NCBI GenBank assembly: GCA_040755195.1
Contig: JBFMBL010000008.1
Span: forward strand, 1-64,000
DNA: 64,000 nucleotides
Reading direction: 5' to 3'
From: SURF-55 sp040755195
GTDB taxonomy: Bacteria > Bacillota > Desulfotomaculia > Desulfotomaculales > Ammonificaceae
Positions 35,981-44,200 of the stretch are shown here, piece after piece. The notes below the pieces were generated by a model. It saw only the letters and a list, made by a program, of their open reading frames with translations, did no database searches and was not told the origin of the DNA. Within the stretch, counting starts at the first letter, position 1; each line of letters starts with the position of its first letter. The position numbers and the translations under genes are program-made.

Positions 35981-36131
35981 TAACTCTTAACTCTTGACTC
36001 GTGACTCTTGACTCGTGACTCGCGACTCGCGACTATTATTGCTTCCTCGCTGTCCCCAAAACTAAGGACTGAGGACTTTCGACTTAGGACTTGACTTTTG
36101 ACCCGTGACTCGCGACTCGTGACTGTAACTC
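35981..36131. repeat. heptamer arrays abutting the SLH gene stop
   Basis: 35981-36034: TCTTGAC, TCGTGAC, TCTTGAC, TCGTGAC, TCGCGAC x2. 36061-36131: AGGACTG, AGGACTT, TCGACTT, AGGACTT, then CGTGACT, CGCGACT, CGTGACT up to the stop codon of the SLH gene. No gene in this stretch. Confidence 0.88.
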
Positions 36132-37439
36132 TTAGATTTTTTTCTGCTTCTTTAAGAAGCGGTATACTAAAGCCGTGGCTTCCGCCCTCGTAAGGTTGCC
36201 ACTTGGATCGAAGAGGAGTTTTTTGCTGGCCGGATCAGAACCGGGCTTCCCGGCGATCAGCGCAGCTTTTTGCACAGCTAACACCGATGGCGCCGCCCAG
36301 GGAGAAATGGAGGCGGCATCTTCGAAAACCTTTTCGAGGTCAGTTATGACTTTTTCCCCGTCATCGGATAACTTTAGATTGGAAACCCGCGCCAGGATTA
36401 CCGCCGCTTCCTCACGCGTCAGGCGGTCTCCCGGCTTGAAAACATATTGCGAACTTCCGTTAAGGTAACCGACCACTATCCCGTTGCGAGCCGCCGTCTC
36501 CGCGTACTGGACGGGCATACGGTCGGTATCGTAGATCTTATAACCCGAAGCGGCGCTGTAAGTCGCCCCGAAATAGCTCGAGCTTATGTCTTCGGGCGTG
36601 GCCTGATAAAAGTCGGTACCGCTGAATGTGTCTTCAAAGATCTGCTCGGCGGCACTCGAAGGTTTTGTCGTAAGCGTAAGCCCGAGTCCTCTGACCAGCA
36701 TGGTCGCAAACTCGAGACGGTATACGTCGTTAGCTACCCCGAAGACCCCGGCGGTTCCTCCCACAGGCAAAGGCTCCACGATTCCTTTTGCCCACAAAGG
36801 CATCACACAGGAATACGCCCAACTGTATTGATTTGATTGGCTGTTGAATTCGCTGAATGCCTGCTGGGCGAGAAACACACCGTAATAACCGGTTCCTGTT
36901 CCACTTAACTGCAGCGGGGCCGTAACGGTACACTTTTTGGAGTCTGTGACTCCTCCAAGGTTGATGTTGTTTGTTCCGTCCCACTTATACGTGTTCCCAG
37001 CAACGGTGATGCTGGGGCTGTACCACACCGCAAGCTGGCTTGCCACGGCGGAACTTACGTTCGTGTCGTAGGATATCTTGATCTGACCGGGTTCAAGCAA
37101 GTACGTTTGTGCAGCAGTCGTTATTTTATAAATGTTACTGACCAGTGTGTACTTCTGATAGTCGGGACTGCCCCCGCTCGGAAGAAAGACGGTAAAATAT
37201 ACGCTTTGGTCTACTGCTGCGTTCTTGTTGGAGTCCACCAGGGTGTTGTTCTTCGGGTAACTTATTTCCAACAGTTTGTTGAAGGCGGTTATCTTACCCG
37301 TAGTTGGTAAAGTGCTGACAGTGTATTGCGTTCCCGAAACGATAGGATTGGACACAGCGCCAAGCGCCGCCGTGGAAAACAAAAAGACCGACATCACAAC
37401 CGAACAAAGACAAACAGAAAGCCACCACAGTCTTTTCAA
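36132..37439 (-). CDS. S-layer homology (SLH) domain surface protein
   Basis: About 435 residues: signal peptide (MKRLWWLSVCLCSVVMSVFLFSTAALG), an unassigned N-terminal half (residues ~30-205), then SLH-type repeats. The last two are clear (GYLNGSSQYVFKPGDRLTREEAAVILARV and LLFDPSGNLTRAEATALVYRF); an earlier one is degenerate. SLH units bind pyruvylated wall polymers, so the protein is cell-surface attached. TTG at 37439, ten bases after AAAGG, is preferred to GTG at 37448. A sigma-28 promoter upstream suggests co-expression with late flagellar genes. Confidence 0.85.
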   Translation of the reverse strand: MKRLWWLSVCLCSVVMSVFLFSTAALGAVSNPIVSGTQYTVSTLPTTGKITAFNKLLEISYPKNNTLVDSNKNAAVDQSVYFTVFLPSGGSPDYQKYTLVSNIYKITTAAQTYLLEPGQIKISYDTNVSSAVASQLAVWYSPSITVAGNTYKWDGTNNINLGGVTDSKKCTVTAPLQLSGTGTGYYGVFLAQQAFSEFNSQSNQYSWAYSCVMPLWAKGIVEPLPVGGTAGVFGVANDVYRLEFATMLVRGLGLTLTTKPSSAAEQIFEDTFSGTDFYQATPEDISSSYFGATYSAASGYKIYDTDRMPVQYAETAARNGIVVGYLNGSSQYVFKPGDRLTREEAAVILARVSNLKLSDDGEKVITDLEKVFEDAASISPWAAPSVLAVQKAALIAGKPGSDPASKKLLFDPSGNLTRAEATALVYRFLKKQKKI

Positions 37440-37479
37440 AGAGATCACCCTTTCCGGTTCTAATGGCTTCTTTTTGTTT

Positions 37480-37506
37480 TTATCGGTGAAAAATCAGGAT
37501 TCTTTA
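37480..37506 (-). promoter_or_regulatory. sigma-28 (SigD) promoter of the SLH gene
   Basis: TAAA, exactly 15 bases, ACCGATAA on the minus strand, against the consensus TAAA-N15-GCCGATAA. It lies 40 bases before the start of the SLH gene. Confidence 0.75.
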
Positions 37507-37528
37507 TAAGTGCCAGGGGTAAGAATGA

Positions 37529-37552
37529 AGCATTTGAGCATTTGAGCATTTG
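37529..37552. repeat. three tandem octamers AGCATTTG
   Basis: Three perfect copies, unlike the seven-base period elsewhere. Upstream of the sigma-28 promoter of the SLH gene. Confidence 0.8.
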
Positions 37553-37561
37553 GCGGATGGA

Positions 37562-37587
37562 ATAAAAAAGCCGGATTTACTCCGGTT
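37562..37587 (-). terminator. rho-independent terminator of the glycan operon
   Basis: CCGGA, loop GTAAA, TCCGG then CTTTTTTATT on the minus strand, about 140 bases after the stop of the gene at 37730. Confidence 0.75.
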
Positions 37588-37620
37588 CCTGCTTCTCCAT
37601 ACCAACTCGCAACCACGATA

Positions 37621-37738
37621 TCCTGTGTCCTACGCCCTATGTCCTAAGTTTTGGGCCCTTTCTTTTTGGACCACTTTCGACTTTGGACTCAAATTTTCAA
37701 ACCCTTCCGTTACGACTCGTGACTCAGGACTAAGGACA
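37621..37738. repeat. heptamer arrays overlapping the end of the HAD-kinase gene
   Basis: TACGCCC, TATGTCC, TAAGTTT at 37630-37650; further units at 37675-37690; ACGACTC, GTGACTC, AGGACTA, AGGACAT at 37711-37738. The last units contain the stop codon of the gene ending at 37730. Confidence 0.8.
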
Positions 37739-38920
37739 TTTCTTAACTATAAAATCAGCATACTTCCTTGAACCCTCTATGAATGGGTACTCATCCTGCA
37801 TCCGTTCCGCGTAAAGGCTGTTAATAGCATCGTCGGTAAGGCCTTTGTCAAGGTAGTGTTTGACGAAACGCTTACGGTGTGTGTCTTTTTCTATATCCAC
37901 GAATATGCTCATATCGCCGACCTGACGCAGATACTCATGTTCGAGCGCCACGACGCCTTCGATGAAAATGACCCCTCGTTTGGGCAAAGACAGAGCCATC
38001 TCTCTCCTCTTAAGACCCCTGGTTTTTGAATCGTACGCTTGGATGCGCACAGTATCACCGGCAAGCAATGCTGAAAGATCGCGCCTGATGGTTGATGCCG
38101 GATACCGATCAAGGACCGACTTTGCGGCCTGCCTTTGATCAAGTGGTAAAATCCAGTAGTCAAGCCGGACAGCAGTCGATTGAATCGCCCGCTTCCCCAT
38201 TTCCTTTTCAAGGTACCTCACTAAAATCGACTTCCCGGACCTGGACTGGCCGCCAACCAGGACCATCAGCCGTTTCTTGCCGGCTTCTCGGTATTTTGTC
38301 ACCACCGCTTCTACAAGAGGCGTAAAATCCCAACGCAGACCCAACAAGAATTCCGCCGCTTCCGGCAGGTCGTCGAAGACGAAGTCCGGCTCAATACCGG
38401 ATTCCCCCAGATAGCTTTTTACCCCGTAGCCGGTCCGCAGCAGGATTGTCGAAAGTCCGGCGTGAGAACCCATCACGACATCCATCTCCCGGTCGCCTAT
38501 AACAAAACTGTTGTGGATATCGATGTTGAAACACCCCGTGGCTTTTTCAATCATCCCTGTCGCGGGTTTCCGGCAGGCGCATTTGATCCTGTACGGCGGT
38601 ATTTCTTCCTCCCCTTCCGCCGGGGGCAGGTGGGGGCAATGGTATATGGCGTCAAGATGGGCGTTTATGGTCAGCAGGCGCTCTTCAAGAAGATGGTGTA
38701 TGGCTGCAAGCCGTTCTTCGGTCATTATTCCCCTGGCAACCGCCGACTGGTTGGTAACAACGATGCAAAGCCAGCCGGCCCGGTTGAAGGAAGCGATCGC
38801 CTCTGCCGCACCTGGATATAGTTCTAATTGTTCGATGCAGGTTATCGGCCCCTTTTCCTTATTAACCACGCCGTCGCGGTCTAAAAACACCGCTGGCCTG
38901 GGAAGCATGCTGTCACCCAT
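37730..38920 (-). CDS. GmhB-like HAD phosphatase fused to a P-loop (uridine kinase-like) kinase
   Basis: About 396 residues. Residues 1-190 are a heptose-1,7-bisphosphate phosphatase-type HAD-IIIA domain: FLDRDGVVN, VTNQSAVARG, a zinc site CPH...CACRKP and GDREMDVVMG. Residues ~205-396 are a nucleoside-kinase-like P-loop domain (VLVGGQSRSGKSILVRYL; FIEGVVALEHEYL). GmhB removes the C7 phosphate in nucleotide-heptose synthesis; the kinase substrate is unknown. ATG at 38920 is seven bases after AGGGGA. With GmhA, HldE and the transketolase pair it completes a heptose activation set. The last codons and stop lie in a heptamer array. Confidence 0.82.
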   Translation of the reverse strand: MGDSMLPRPAVFLDRDGVVNKEKGPITCIEQLELYPGAAEAIASFNRAGWLCIVVTNQSAVARGIMTEERLAAIHHLLEERLLTINAHLDAIYHCPHLPPAEGEEEIPPYRIKCACRKPATGMIEKATGCFNIDIHNSFVIGDREMDVVMGSHAGLSTILLRTGYGVKSYLGESGIEPDFVFDDLPEAAEFLLGLRWDFTPLVEAVVTKYREAGKKRLMVLVGGQSRSGKSILVRYLEKEMGKRAIQSTAVRLDYWILPLDQRQAAKSVLDRYPASTIRRDLSALLAGDTVRIQAYDSKTRGLKRREMALSLPKRGVIFIEGVVALEHEYLRQVGDMSIFVDIEKDTHRKRFVKHYLDKGLTDDAINSLYAERMQDEYPFIEGSRKYADFIVKKCP

Positions 38921-38990
38921 CTTCTTGTCCCCTGAAAGGTCGTTGATTGTTCCCAAGATCCAGTGGCACTTCGCCCAACCGTCCGGGACA

Positions 38991-39638
38991 CTAACTGCTT
39001 AGCGTAGGGTCGAGGGACAGCGCGGCCATGCCCGCTCTCCTCTTCCCGGAATTTATACTGCTGACCATTTTTCTTTCGATGATAATGTCCAACACAGCGT
39101 GCAATAACATCTGGTGTCCTACTTCCACAAAGCCGTAATGACTCACGGGAACGTAAAAATTCAGGTCTCCGAGTCTCCGCAGGGGGTTGTCGCACGAGAA
39201 GCCGGAAAGCGTAATCACTTTGCAACCGGTCGCCCGCCCCGACTCAACCCCGCGGAGAATGTTTTCCGACTTACCCGAACTGCTTATGGCGATAAGAATG
39301 TCCCCCGATTCCGCGAACATGGCGATGGGCTTCCCAAAGACATGGGCATAGCCGTAGTCATTGCCGATACACGTCAACAGCGCCCCATCGTTAAAAGCAA
39401 CCGCCCGCATGCCGCCGTTTTTCCAGAAGTCAATCGCCATGTGGCTCGCAATGCCGGCGCTGCCGCCGTTCCCGATAAAAATCAGCTTCTTGCCGAGACT
39501 CGTTTGCGCCTGGATGATGCCGATTGCCAGCTCGGCGCCATCGTTAAACTCCAACGAAGTACCGTCGCCGGTTTGGACCTCCGTCCTTTCAAGCGTGCGT
39601 TGAAATTCGGTTACGTACTTGTCAATATTATTATACAT
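38991..39638 (-). CDS. gmhA: sedoheptulose-7-phosphate isomerase GmhA (SIS domain)
   Basis: 215 residues, SIS fold (IFIGNGGSAGIASHMAIDFWKNGG; AISSSGKSENILRGVE; EVGHQMLLHAVLDII). Converts sedoheptulose 7-phosphate to glycero-manno-heptose 7-phosphate. ATG at 39638 is seven bases after GGAGG. Its partners GmhB-like and HldE-like proteins are in the same operon. Confidence 0.88.
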   Translation of the reverse strand: MYNNIDKYVTEFQRTLERTEVQTGDGTSLEFNDGAELAIGIIQAQTSLGKKLIFIGNGGSAGIASHMAIDFWKNGGMRAVAFNDGALLTCIGNDYGYAHVFGKPIAMFAESGDILIAISSSGKSENILRGVESGRATGCKVITLSGFSCDNPLRRLGDLNFYVPVSHYGFVEVGHQMLLHAVLDIIIERKMVSSINSGKRRAGMAALSLDPTLSS

Positions 39639-39671
39639 GGCCATCCCTCCAAAAGGGTGTATGGATTTCGC

Positions 39672-40661
39672 CTACCTGGCGCATAGGTATCGGAACCAAT
39701 CCCTCGTCGCCTCGGCAATGGTTTCCGGCGTCCAGACCGGCGCCTCCCGCCAGTACTCAACATGCTCCAGGAGCACCGCTACTCCTTTTTCAAACGACAC
39801 CCGGGGCTGCCACCCGAGGTGCTTCCTGATTTTCGTGGTATCCGCAAATGTACAATCTGGTTCACCCGGGCGCTTCGGGATGTGAACCACATCGCCGACC
39901 AGAAGCTCCACCAGATAATTAACGGAATAAGTATTGCCGCTGCCGACGTTAAAGATTTCACCTGTAATCCCGGACTCCGCTGCTCTAACAAAGGCAGCCA
40001 CGACATCCGTCACGTAAGTGAAATCGCGCGTCTGCGTCCCGTCACCCACCACGGTAAACGGCCTTCCCGCCAGCTTCTGCGCCAGAAACACGCCGAAAAC
40101 GGCCCCATAGGTGCCAGACGTACGCGAACGCGGCCCGTATACGTTGAAAAGGCGTAAAGAGACCACCGGCAGCTTGTATACCTTCCCCCAGTGGAGCACC
40201 AGTTCTTCCCCGAGATACTTCGTCAGGGCGTACGGATACTGCGGTCTGATCTCGCTCGTTTCCGGAGTTGGGTATTTATCTGGAATACCATAACATGATG
40301 ACGAAGCGGCATAGATAAAACGTTTAACCCCTGATTTCCGGGCGGCTTCCAAAACCGCAAACGTTCCGTCCACATTGGCGTGAAAGTATTTATCCGGGGA
40401 CTGGATGGACGGCACGATGTCCGCCAGGGCGGCAAGATGAAACACCCAGTCCGCTGATTCAAAAAAAGGCAGGATTTTCGCTAATTCAGCAACATCAACC
40501 TCAACAACCTTCAAGCGTCTCTCGGACTGTTGGTGCGCCAAGTTTTCCGGACGACCGGTGCTGAAGTTATCAAGAACCGTTACCTCATGCCCTCTACTCA
40601 GCAGCCTGTCCACCAGATGCGAACCTATAAACCCGGCGCCGCCCGTAATAATCGTTTTCAT
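39672..40661 (-). CDS. NAD-dependent sugar-nucleotide epimerase/dehydratase
   Basis: 329 residues, extended SDR. NAD site TGGAGFIGSH, catalytic YxxxK in YPYALTKYL, and a YGPRSRTSG block. Closest in style to UDP-glucose 4-epimerase / WbpP-like enzymes. In a heptose cluster it might instead be an HldD- or WcbK-like modifying enzyme; the sequence does not decide. Confidence 0.8.
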   Translation of the reverse strand: MKTIITGGAGFIGSHLVDRLLSRGHEVTVLDNFSTGRPENLAHQQSERRLKVVEVDVAELAKILPFFESADWVFHLAALADIVPSIQSPDKYFHANVDGTFAVLEAARKSGVKRFIYAASSSCYGIPDKYPTPETSEIRPQYPYALTKYLGEELVLHWGKVYKLPVVSLRLFNVYGPRSRTSGTYGAVFGVFLAQKLAGRPFTVVGDGTQTRDFTYVTDVVAAFVRAAESGITGEIFNVGSGNTYSVNYLVELLVGDVVHIPKRPGEPDCTFADTTKIRKHLGWQPRVSFEKGVAVLLEHVEYWREAPVWTPETIAEATRDWFRYLCAR

Positions 40662-40726
40662 TACCTTCTACCTGCTTCTATTTTTTTAATTTTCAAAGTT
40701 ACACCAGGTATGTCATTACCGCAAAG

Positions 40727-41728
40727 CTATGTCCGGTGTTGGTATTCCAACGGTTGCTCTTGGATCTCCCGCCAATTATCTTCAACCCAGGTTATTACTT
40801 CGGATAACCCGTCTTTCAGGTTAACCTGCGGTGTCCACCCAAAATCGGTGCGGGCTCGGGTGGAATCAATCACATACGCCGCATCCTGTCCGGGACGCTC
40901 GTCCACCAGAGTGGTGACATCCTGAAACCGGTACCCCAACCGCTTCGCAATCATTCGCACCATTTCGCGCACTTCAACCCCGTTCTCCGGTGAGAGATGA
41001 TAAACCTGCCCTAACCGACCGCGCTCTAAAATCGCCAATTCCCCACGGGAAACGTCTCTAATATGAATGTAGGATTTTACGGATACCCCACCACCATGCA
41101 GTTCGATCTTTTTCCCAAGTTTCATGTAAATCACAGAGCGCGGGATGATCTTGTGCAACTGTTGCCTAGCGCCATAAACGTTTGTTGAGCGTACCGTTAC
41201 AACAGGGAATCTAAACTGTTTGGCGTAGGTTGATAGGAGCATGTCCGCCGCAGCTTTAGACGCCGCATAAGGAGTGCTCGGGTTTATTTGTGCATCTTCA
41301 TACACCTTACCGAAACACGAACCGTATACCTCCGGTGAGGACACATGCAAATACCGTCTCAGGTAATCACGCCGTCTCAGGTGATTGATCAGTCGCGCCA
41401 ATGCTACACAATTAGTTTGAAACCATTGCTCAGGGTGCTCCCAGCTGGGTGCCACTTCACTCTGAGCAGCAAAATTTACAATGTATTCCGGACGCTCTGC
41501 ATCAAGAAGTTCTAAAAGGGCGGGCATAGCTTGGTTCATATCGATCTCAAAATATCGGTAGCGTGATAAGTCATGCCGTTGTTTATACTTTAAAAACAAC
41601 CCTGAACGCTCCGGTGACCGGCTTATACCAATCACCTTGTACCAGGGATTGTCAAGCAACAAGTCAACGAAATCCTGGCCTGAAAAAGAGTTGGCACCAA
41701 GAACTGCTATCGTTATGCTTTGGCCCAT
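40727..41728 (-). CDS. nucleotide-sugar 4,6-dehydratase-like SDR
   Basis: 333 residues. NAD site LGANSFSGQDF (a variant of GxxGxxG), SSPEVYGS, catalytic PYAASKAAAD and YGARQ, as in dTDP-glucose or GDP-mannose 4,6-dehydratases. The N-terminal glycine motif is unusual. Product likely a 4-keto-6-deoxy sugar; the nucleotide is unknown. Confidence 0.78.
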   Translation of the reverse strand: MGQSITIAVLGANSFSGQDFVDLLLDNPWYKVIGISRSPERSGLFLKYKQRHDLSRYRYFEIDMNQAMPALLELLDAERPEYIVNFAAQSEVAPSWEHPEQWFQTNCVALARLINHLRRRDYLRRYLHVSSPEVYGSCFGKVYEDAQINPSTPYAASKAAADMLLSTYAKQFRFPVVTVRSTNVYGARQQLHKIIPRSVIYMKLGKKIELHGGGVSVKSYIHIRDVSRGELAILERGRLGQVYHLSPENGVEVREMVRMIAKRLGYRFQDVTTLVDERPGQDAAYVIDSTRARTDFGWTPQVNLKDGLSEVITWVEDNWREIQEQPLEYQHRT

Positions 41729-41763
41729 GACTTCCTCCCTTTGAAAACAGTGCTTCTTTTGCT

Positions 41764-41937
41764 GGGTGCCGCGATAAGCTTCGCATAGCTGCGTCAGCTT
41801 TACAAGGCCGGGTCCTCACGTATTTCCGTATACGCTCCGGCCCGTCCTTGCCAATCTTCCTTGCTCTACTCGCTTCTCACAGCGTTTCGTTTATGTTACA
41901 CTACTGCAGCTAAGCAACACGCTTACGGGTCTATATT
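41764..41937. repeat. palindromic ~175 bp repeat (copy 2, uninterrupted)
   Basis: Imperfect palindrome matching 11806-12056 along its length (roughly three quarters identical by eye). The inner stem GGCCGGGTCCTCAC / CTCCGGCC has a short GTATTTCCGTATAC loop where copy 1 carries a 101 bp element. It fills the gap between two operon genes. Confidence 0.75.
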
Positions 41938-41974
41938 TTCTTCCTTCGTGGTGCCGCCTCTGCGGCATGTGGGC

Positions 41975-43015
41975 TTAAAACTCCTCCATGTCGATAAGCG
42001 GACGCACAACCTTACCGGCCTCTAAATCATCAATTGCTTTGTTGATTTGATCTAAGGGATAGACATCAGAAAGCAGCGACTGAATACTGAGCTTCCCGGA
42101 ACCGAGGAGTTTGCAATAATTCGGAAAATCCCGCTCCGGCCGGCAGTCTCCTCCCCACGTACCGAAAAGCCGCTTGCCAAGGTTGAATTGCCTCGGATCG
42201 ATCTCAAGCCGCTCTCCGTGCCGCGCGTTGCCAATGATAACGGCAACGCCTCCTTGACTGCGGACGCTTTGAAAGGCATGCTTCATTACCTCTGTCCGAC
42301 CGCTCGCTTCGATGGCAAAATCAAGGCCGTCCGGACAAACACCATTTATTTCTTCCAAAGGGTCTGCCTCACCAGCGTTGATACAATACGTCGCACCCAT
42401 CTGCTTGGCGAGAAGAAGCTTATCCGGTTTTACGTCAACGGCAATGACCGGCACACAACCCGCAAGGACTGCCCCTGCAACAGCGCAAAGACCGACTCCG
42501 CCGGTTCCAAAGACGGCTATGCTTTGCCCGGGCCTCGGCCTGGCTGTGTTTAGGACTGCCCCCACACCTGTAGGGATAGCGCAACCCAGTAGTGCTGCCT
42601 CCCGCATTGGGATATCCCCGGGGATTACCGTCAGGCGGTTTTCGCTAACTATAGAATATCGACTGAAGGTAGTGACGGGTCCGGCATTGACCTTACGGTC
42701 TACCCACTTATAAACAGTTCCACCCGCGTCTGATCCGGTACCTTTTATCCACGATAGGACCACCCTGTCGCCGCTTTTGACCTTTGCAACGCCGGGACCT
42801 ACATCTTGAACGATACCACTTCCTTCGTGGCCTAAACAGTGCGGGAGATACCGATCCGCGCCGCGATAACCCCGGCATTCCAAAACCTGTGTATGACATA
42901 CGCCGCTGAAAACCACTTTAACCAACACCTGCCCGGTTTTCAGCTTGGGAATCTTCAGCTCCGCGAGAACAAGCGGTTGTCCCGTTTTTTCTAAAATTGC
43001 GGCTACTGTTTCCAT
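41975..43015 (-). CDS. zinc-dependent alcohol dehydrogenase (MDR family), structural-zinc loop missing
   Basis: About 346 residues. Catalytic zinc ligands are in SGVCHTQ and CLGHEGSG; the nucleotide site is AVFGTGGVGLCAVAGAVLAG. Class I/III relatives have four cysteines after residue ~90; here that loop reads SWIKGTGSDAGGTVYKW with no cysteine, so only the catalytic zinc is expected. ATG at 43015 is favoured over a frame 16 codons longer. Follows the E1-like pair, so it may reduce their product; the substrate is unknown. Confidence 0.85.
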   Translation of the reverse strand: METVAAILEKTGQPLVLAELKIPKLKTGQVLVKVVFSGVCHTQVLECRGYRGADRYLPHCLGHEGSGIVQDVGPGVAKVKSGDRVVLSWIKGTGSDAGGTVYKWVDRKVNAGPVTTFSRYSIVSENRLTVIPGDIPMREAALLGCAIPTGVGAVLNTARPRPGQSIAVFGTGGVGLCAVAGAVLAGCVPVIAVDVKPDKLLLAKQMGATYCINAGEADPLEEINGVCPDGLDFAIEASGRTEVMKHAFQSVRSQGGVAVIIGNARHGERLEIDPRQFNLGKRLFGTWGGDCRPERDFPNYCKLLGSGKLSIQSLLSDVYPLDQINKAIDDLEAGKVVRPLIDMEEF

Positions 43016-43081
43016 ATCATCACCTACAGAAAAATGCGCCGATTGAGCCTTCAAGTAACGCACAGTATGTTGCCCTTCAAA

Positions 43082-43127
43082 TATAAAGGGTTGCTAAATT
43101 AGATTATAAAGGGTTGCTAAATTAGAT
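43082..43127. repeat. perfect 23 bp tandem duplication
   Basis: The 23-base unit at 43082-43104 (TATAAAGGGTTGCTAAATTA...) is repeated exactly at 43105-43127, between the E1-beta-like stop and the alcohol dehydrogenase. Confidence 0.97.
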
Positions 43128-43132
43128 CCGGT

Positions 43133-44200
43133 TTACGCACGTCGAAAGAATTTCTTGGATATCTTTTGATCTGCCAGCCTCTTTACGGCCTTTTTAACCT
43201 CGGCAGGACTTGGATAGAACATCTCTTCCAGTTTAGGACCAGCAGGCACCGTTGTCCCAGGCCACCCGATCCTTAAAACAGGCGCACGGAGAGCATCCCA
43301 ACAGTTTTCGGACACACGGGCGGCGATTTCCGCCCCGACACCGTGATTTATCGGTCCGCTTTCAACCACCAACAGCCTCCCCGTTTTGTTGACGGAACGA
43401 CAAATGATATCCATATCGAGTGGCTTAACACTACGCAAATCGATCCAATCTACAGTAATACCCTCGCTTACCAGATCGCCCGACACCGTGGCCACGTGTC
43501 TGTTAGTTATGGACATGGCCACCACCGTCAGGTCTTCGCCCTCCGCGCGTAATTCTGCCTTTTCCAACGGAATCATGTAAGGTTTTTCCGGGACGGATCC
43601 TTTATCGTTATACAACCACCGGTGTTCAAAAAAAAGCACCGGATCGGTCGAGGCGACAGCGCTTAAGAAAAGTCCCTTCACGTCGTAAGGAGTTGCAGGC
43701 ATTACTATCTTAAAACCGTCGACCCCCGCAAAAAGATGGTATAAGCTTTGTGCGTGCTGGGCACCTGAACCCCACCCACGAGCAATTATGGTTCTTATGA
43801 CCAGAGGTACCGATCCACCAAACAAGCGCTGCCAGTGAGCGATATGGTTTACTATCTGGTCCATCGACACCAGCATGAAGTCGCTGCGCATATGTATCAA
43901 TACAGGCCTTAATCCGGCCAGTGCAGCTCCCAAAGTCACCCCGGTCATTGCGGCCTCGGCCACCGGGGTCTCGATGACTCGTTCGTTGCCATAGCGCGCG
44001 CTTAACCCTGCCGTCGTATCGTAAGAAAATCCCGGCCTATCCACGCCCTGACCCAGGACGATGACCTTCGAATCAAGTTGCATGGCTTGATCAATGGCTT
44101 CGGCTATCGCTTCTCTGTAACTGAGAACTCTTCCCCCGATCGCCTTTCCGGAAACGTCCCGGTCATTCGCCTGGTCCGCTACCAGTTTAGTCCACGGCAT
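43133..44200 (-). CDS. 2-oxo acid dehydrogenase E1 beta-like subunit
   Basis: About 355 residues from the ATG at 44200 (six bases after GGAGG, overlapping the alpha gene by 14 bases); the longer frame is an artefact. Transketolase-like pyrimidine-binding region (RVIETPVAEAAMTGVTLGAALAGLRPVL) and C-terminal domain (LDMDIICRSVNKTGRLLVVESGP). Pairs with the alpha subunit upstream to form a ThDP enzyme. No E2 or E3 is present, so it may transfer its two-carbon unit to another acceptor, possibly a sugar. Confidence 0.85.
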   Translation of the reverse strand: MPWTKLVADQANDRDVSGKAIGGRVLSYREAIAEAIDQAMQLDSKVIVLGQGVDRPGFSYDTTAGLSARYGNERVIETPVAEAAMTGVTLGAALAGLRPVLIHMRSDFMLVSMDQIVNHIAHWQRLFGGSVPLVIRTIIARGWGSGAQHAQSLYHLFAGVDGFKIVMPATPYDVKGLFLSAVASTDPVLFFEHRWLYNDKGSVPEKPYMIPLEKAELRAEGEDLTVVAMSITNRHVATVSGDLVSEGITVDWIDLRSVKPLDMDIICRSVNKTGRLLVVESGPINHGVGAEIAARVSENCWDALRAPVLRIGWPGTTVPAGPKLEEMFYPSPAEVKKAVKRLADQKISKKFFRRA

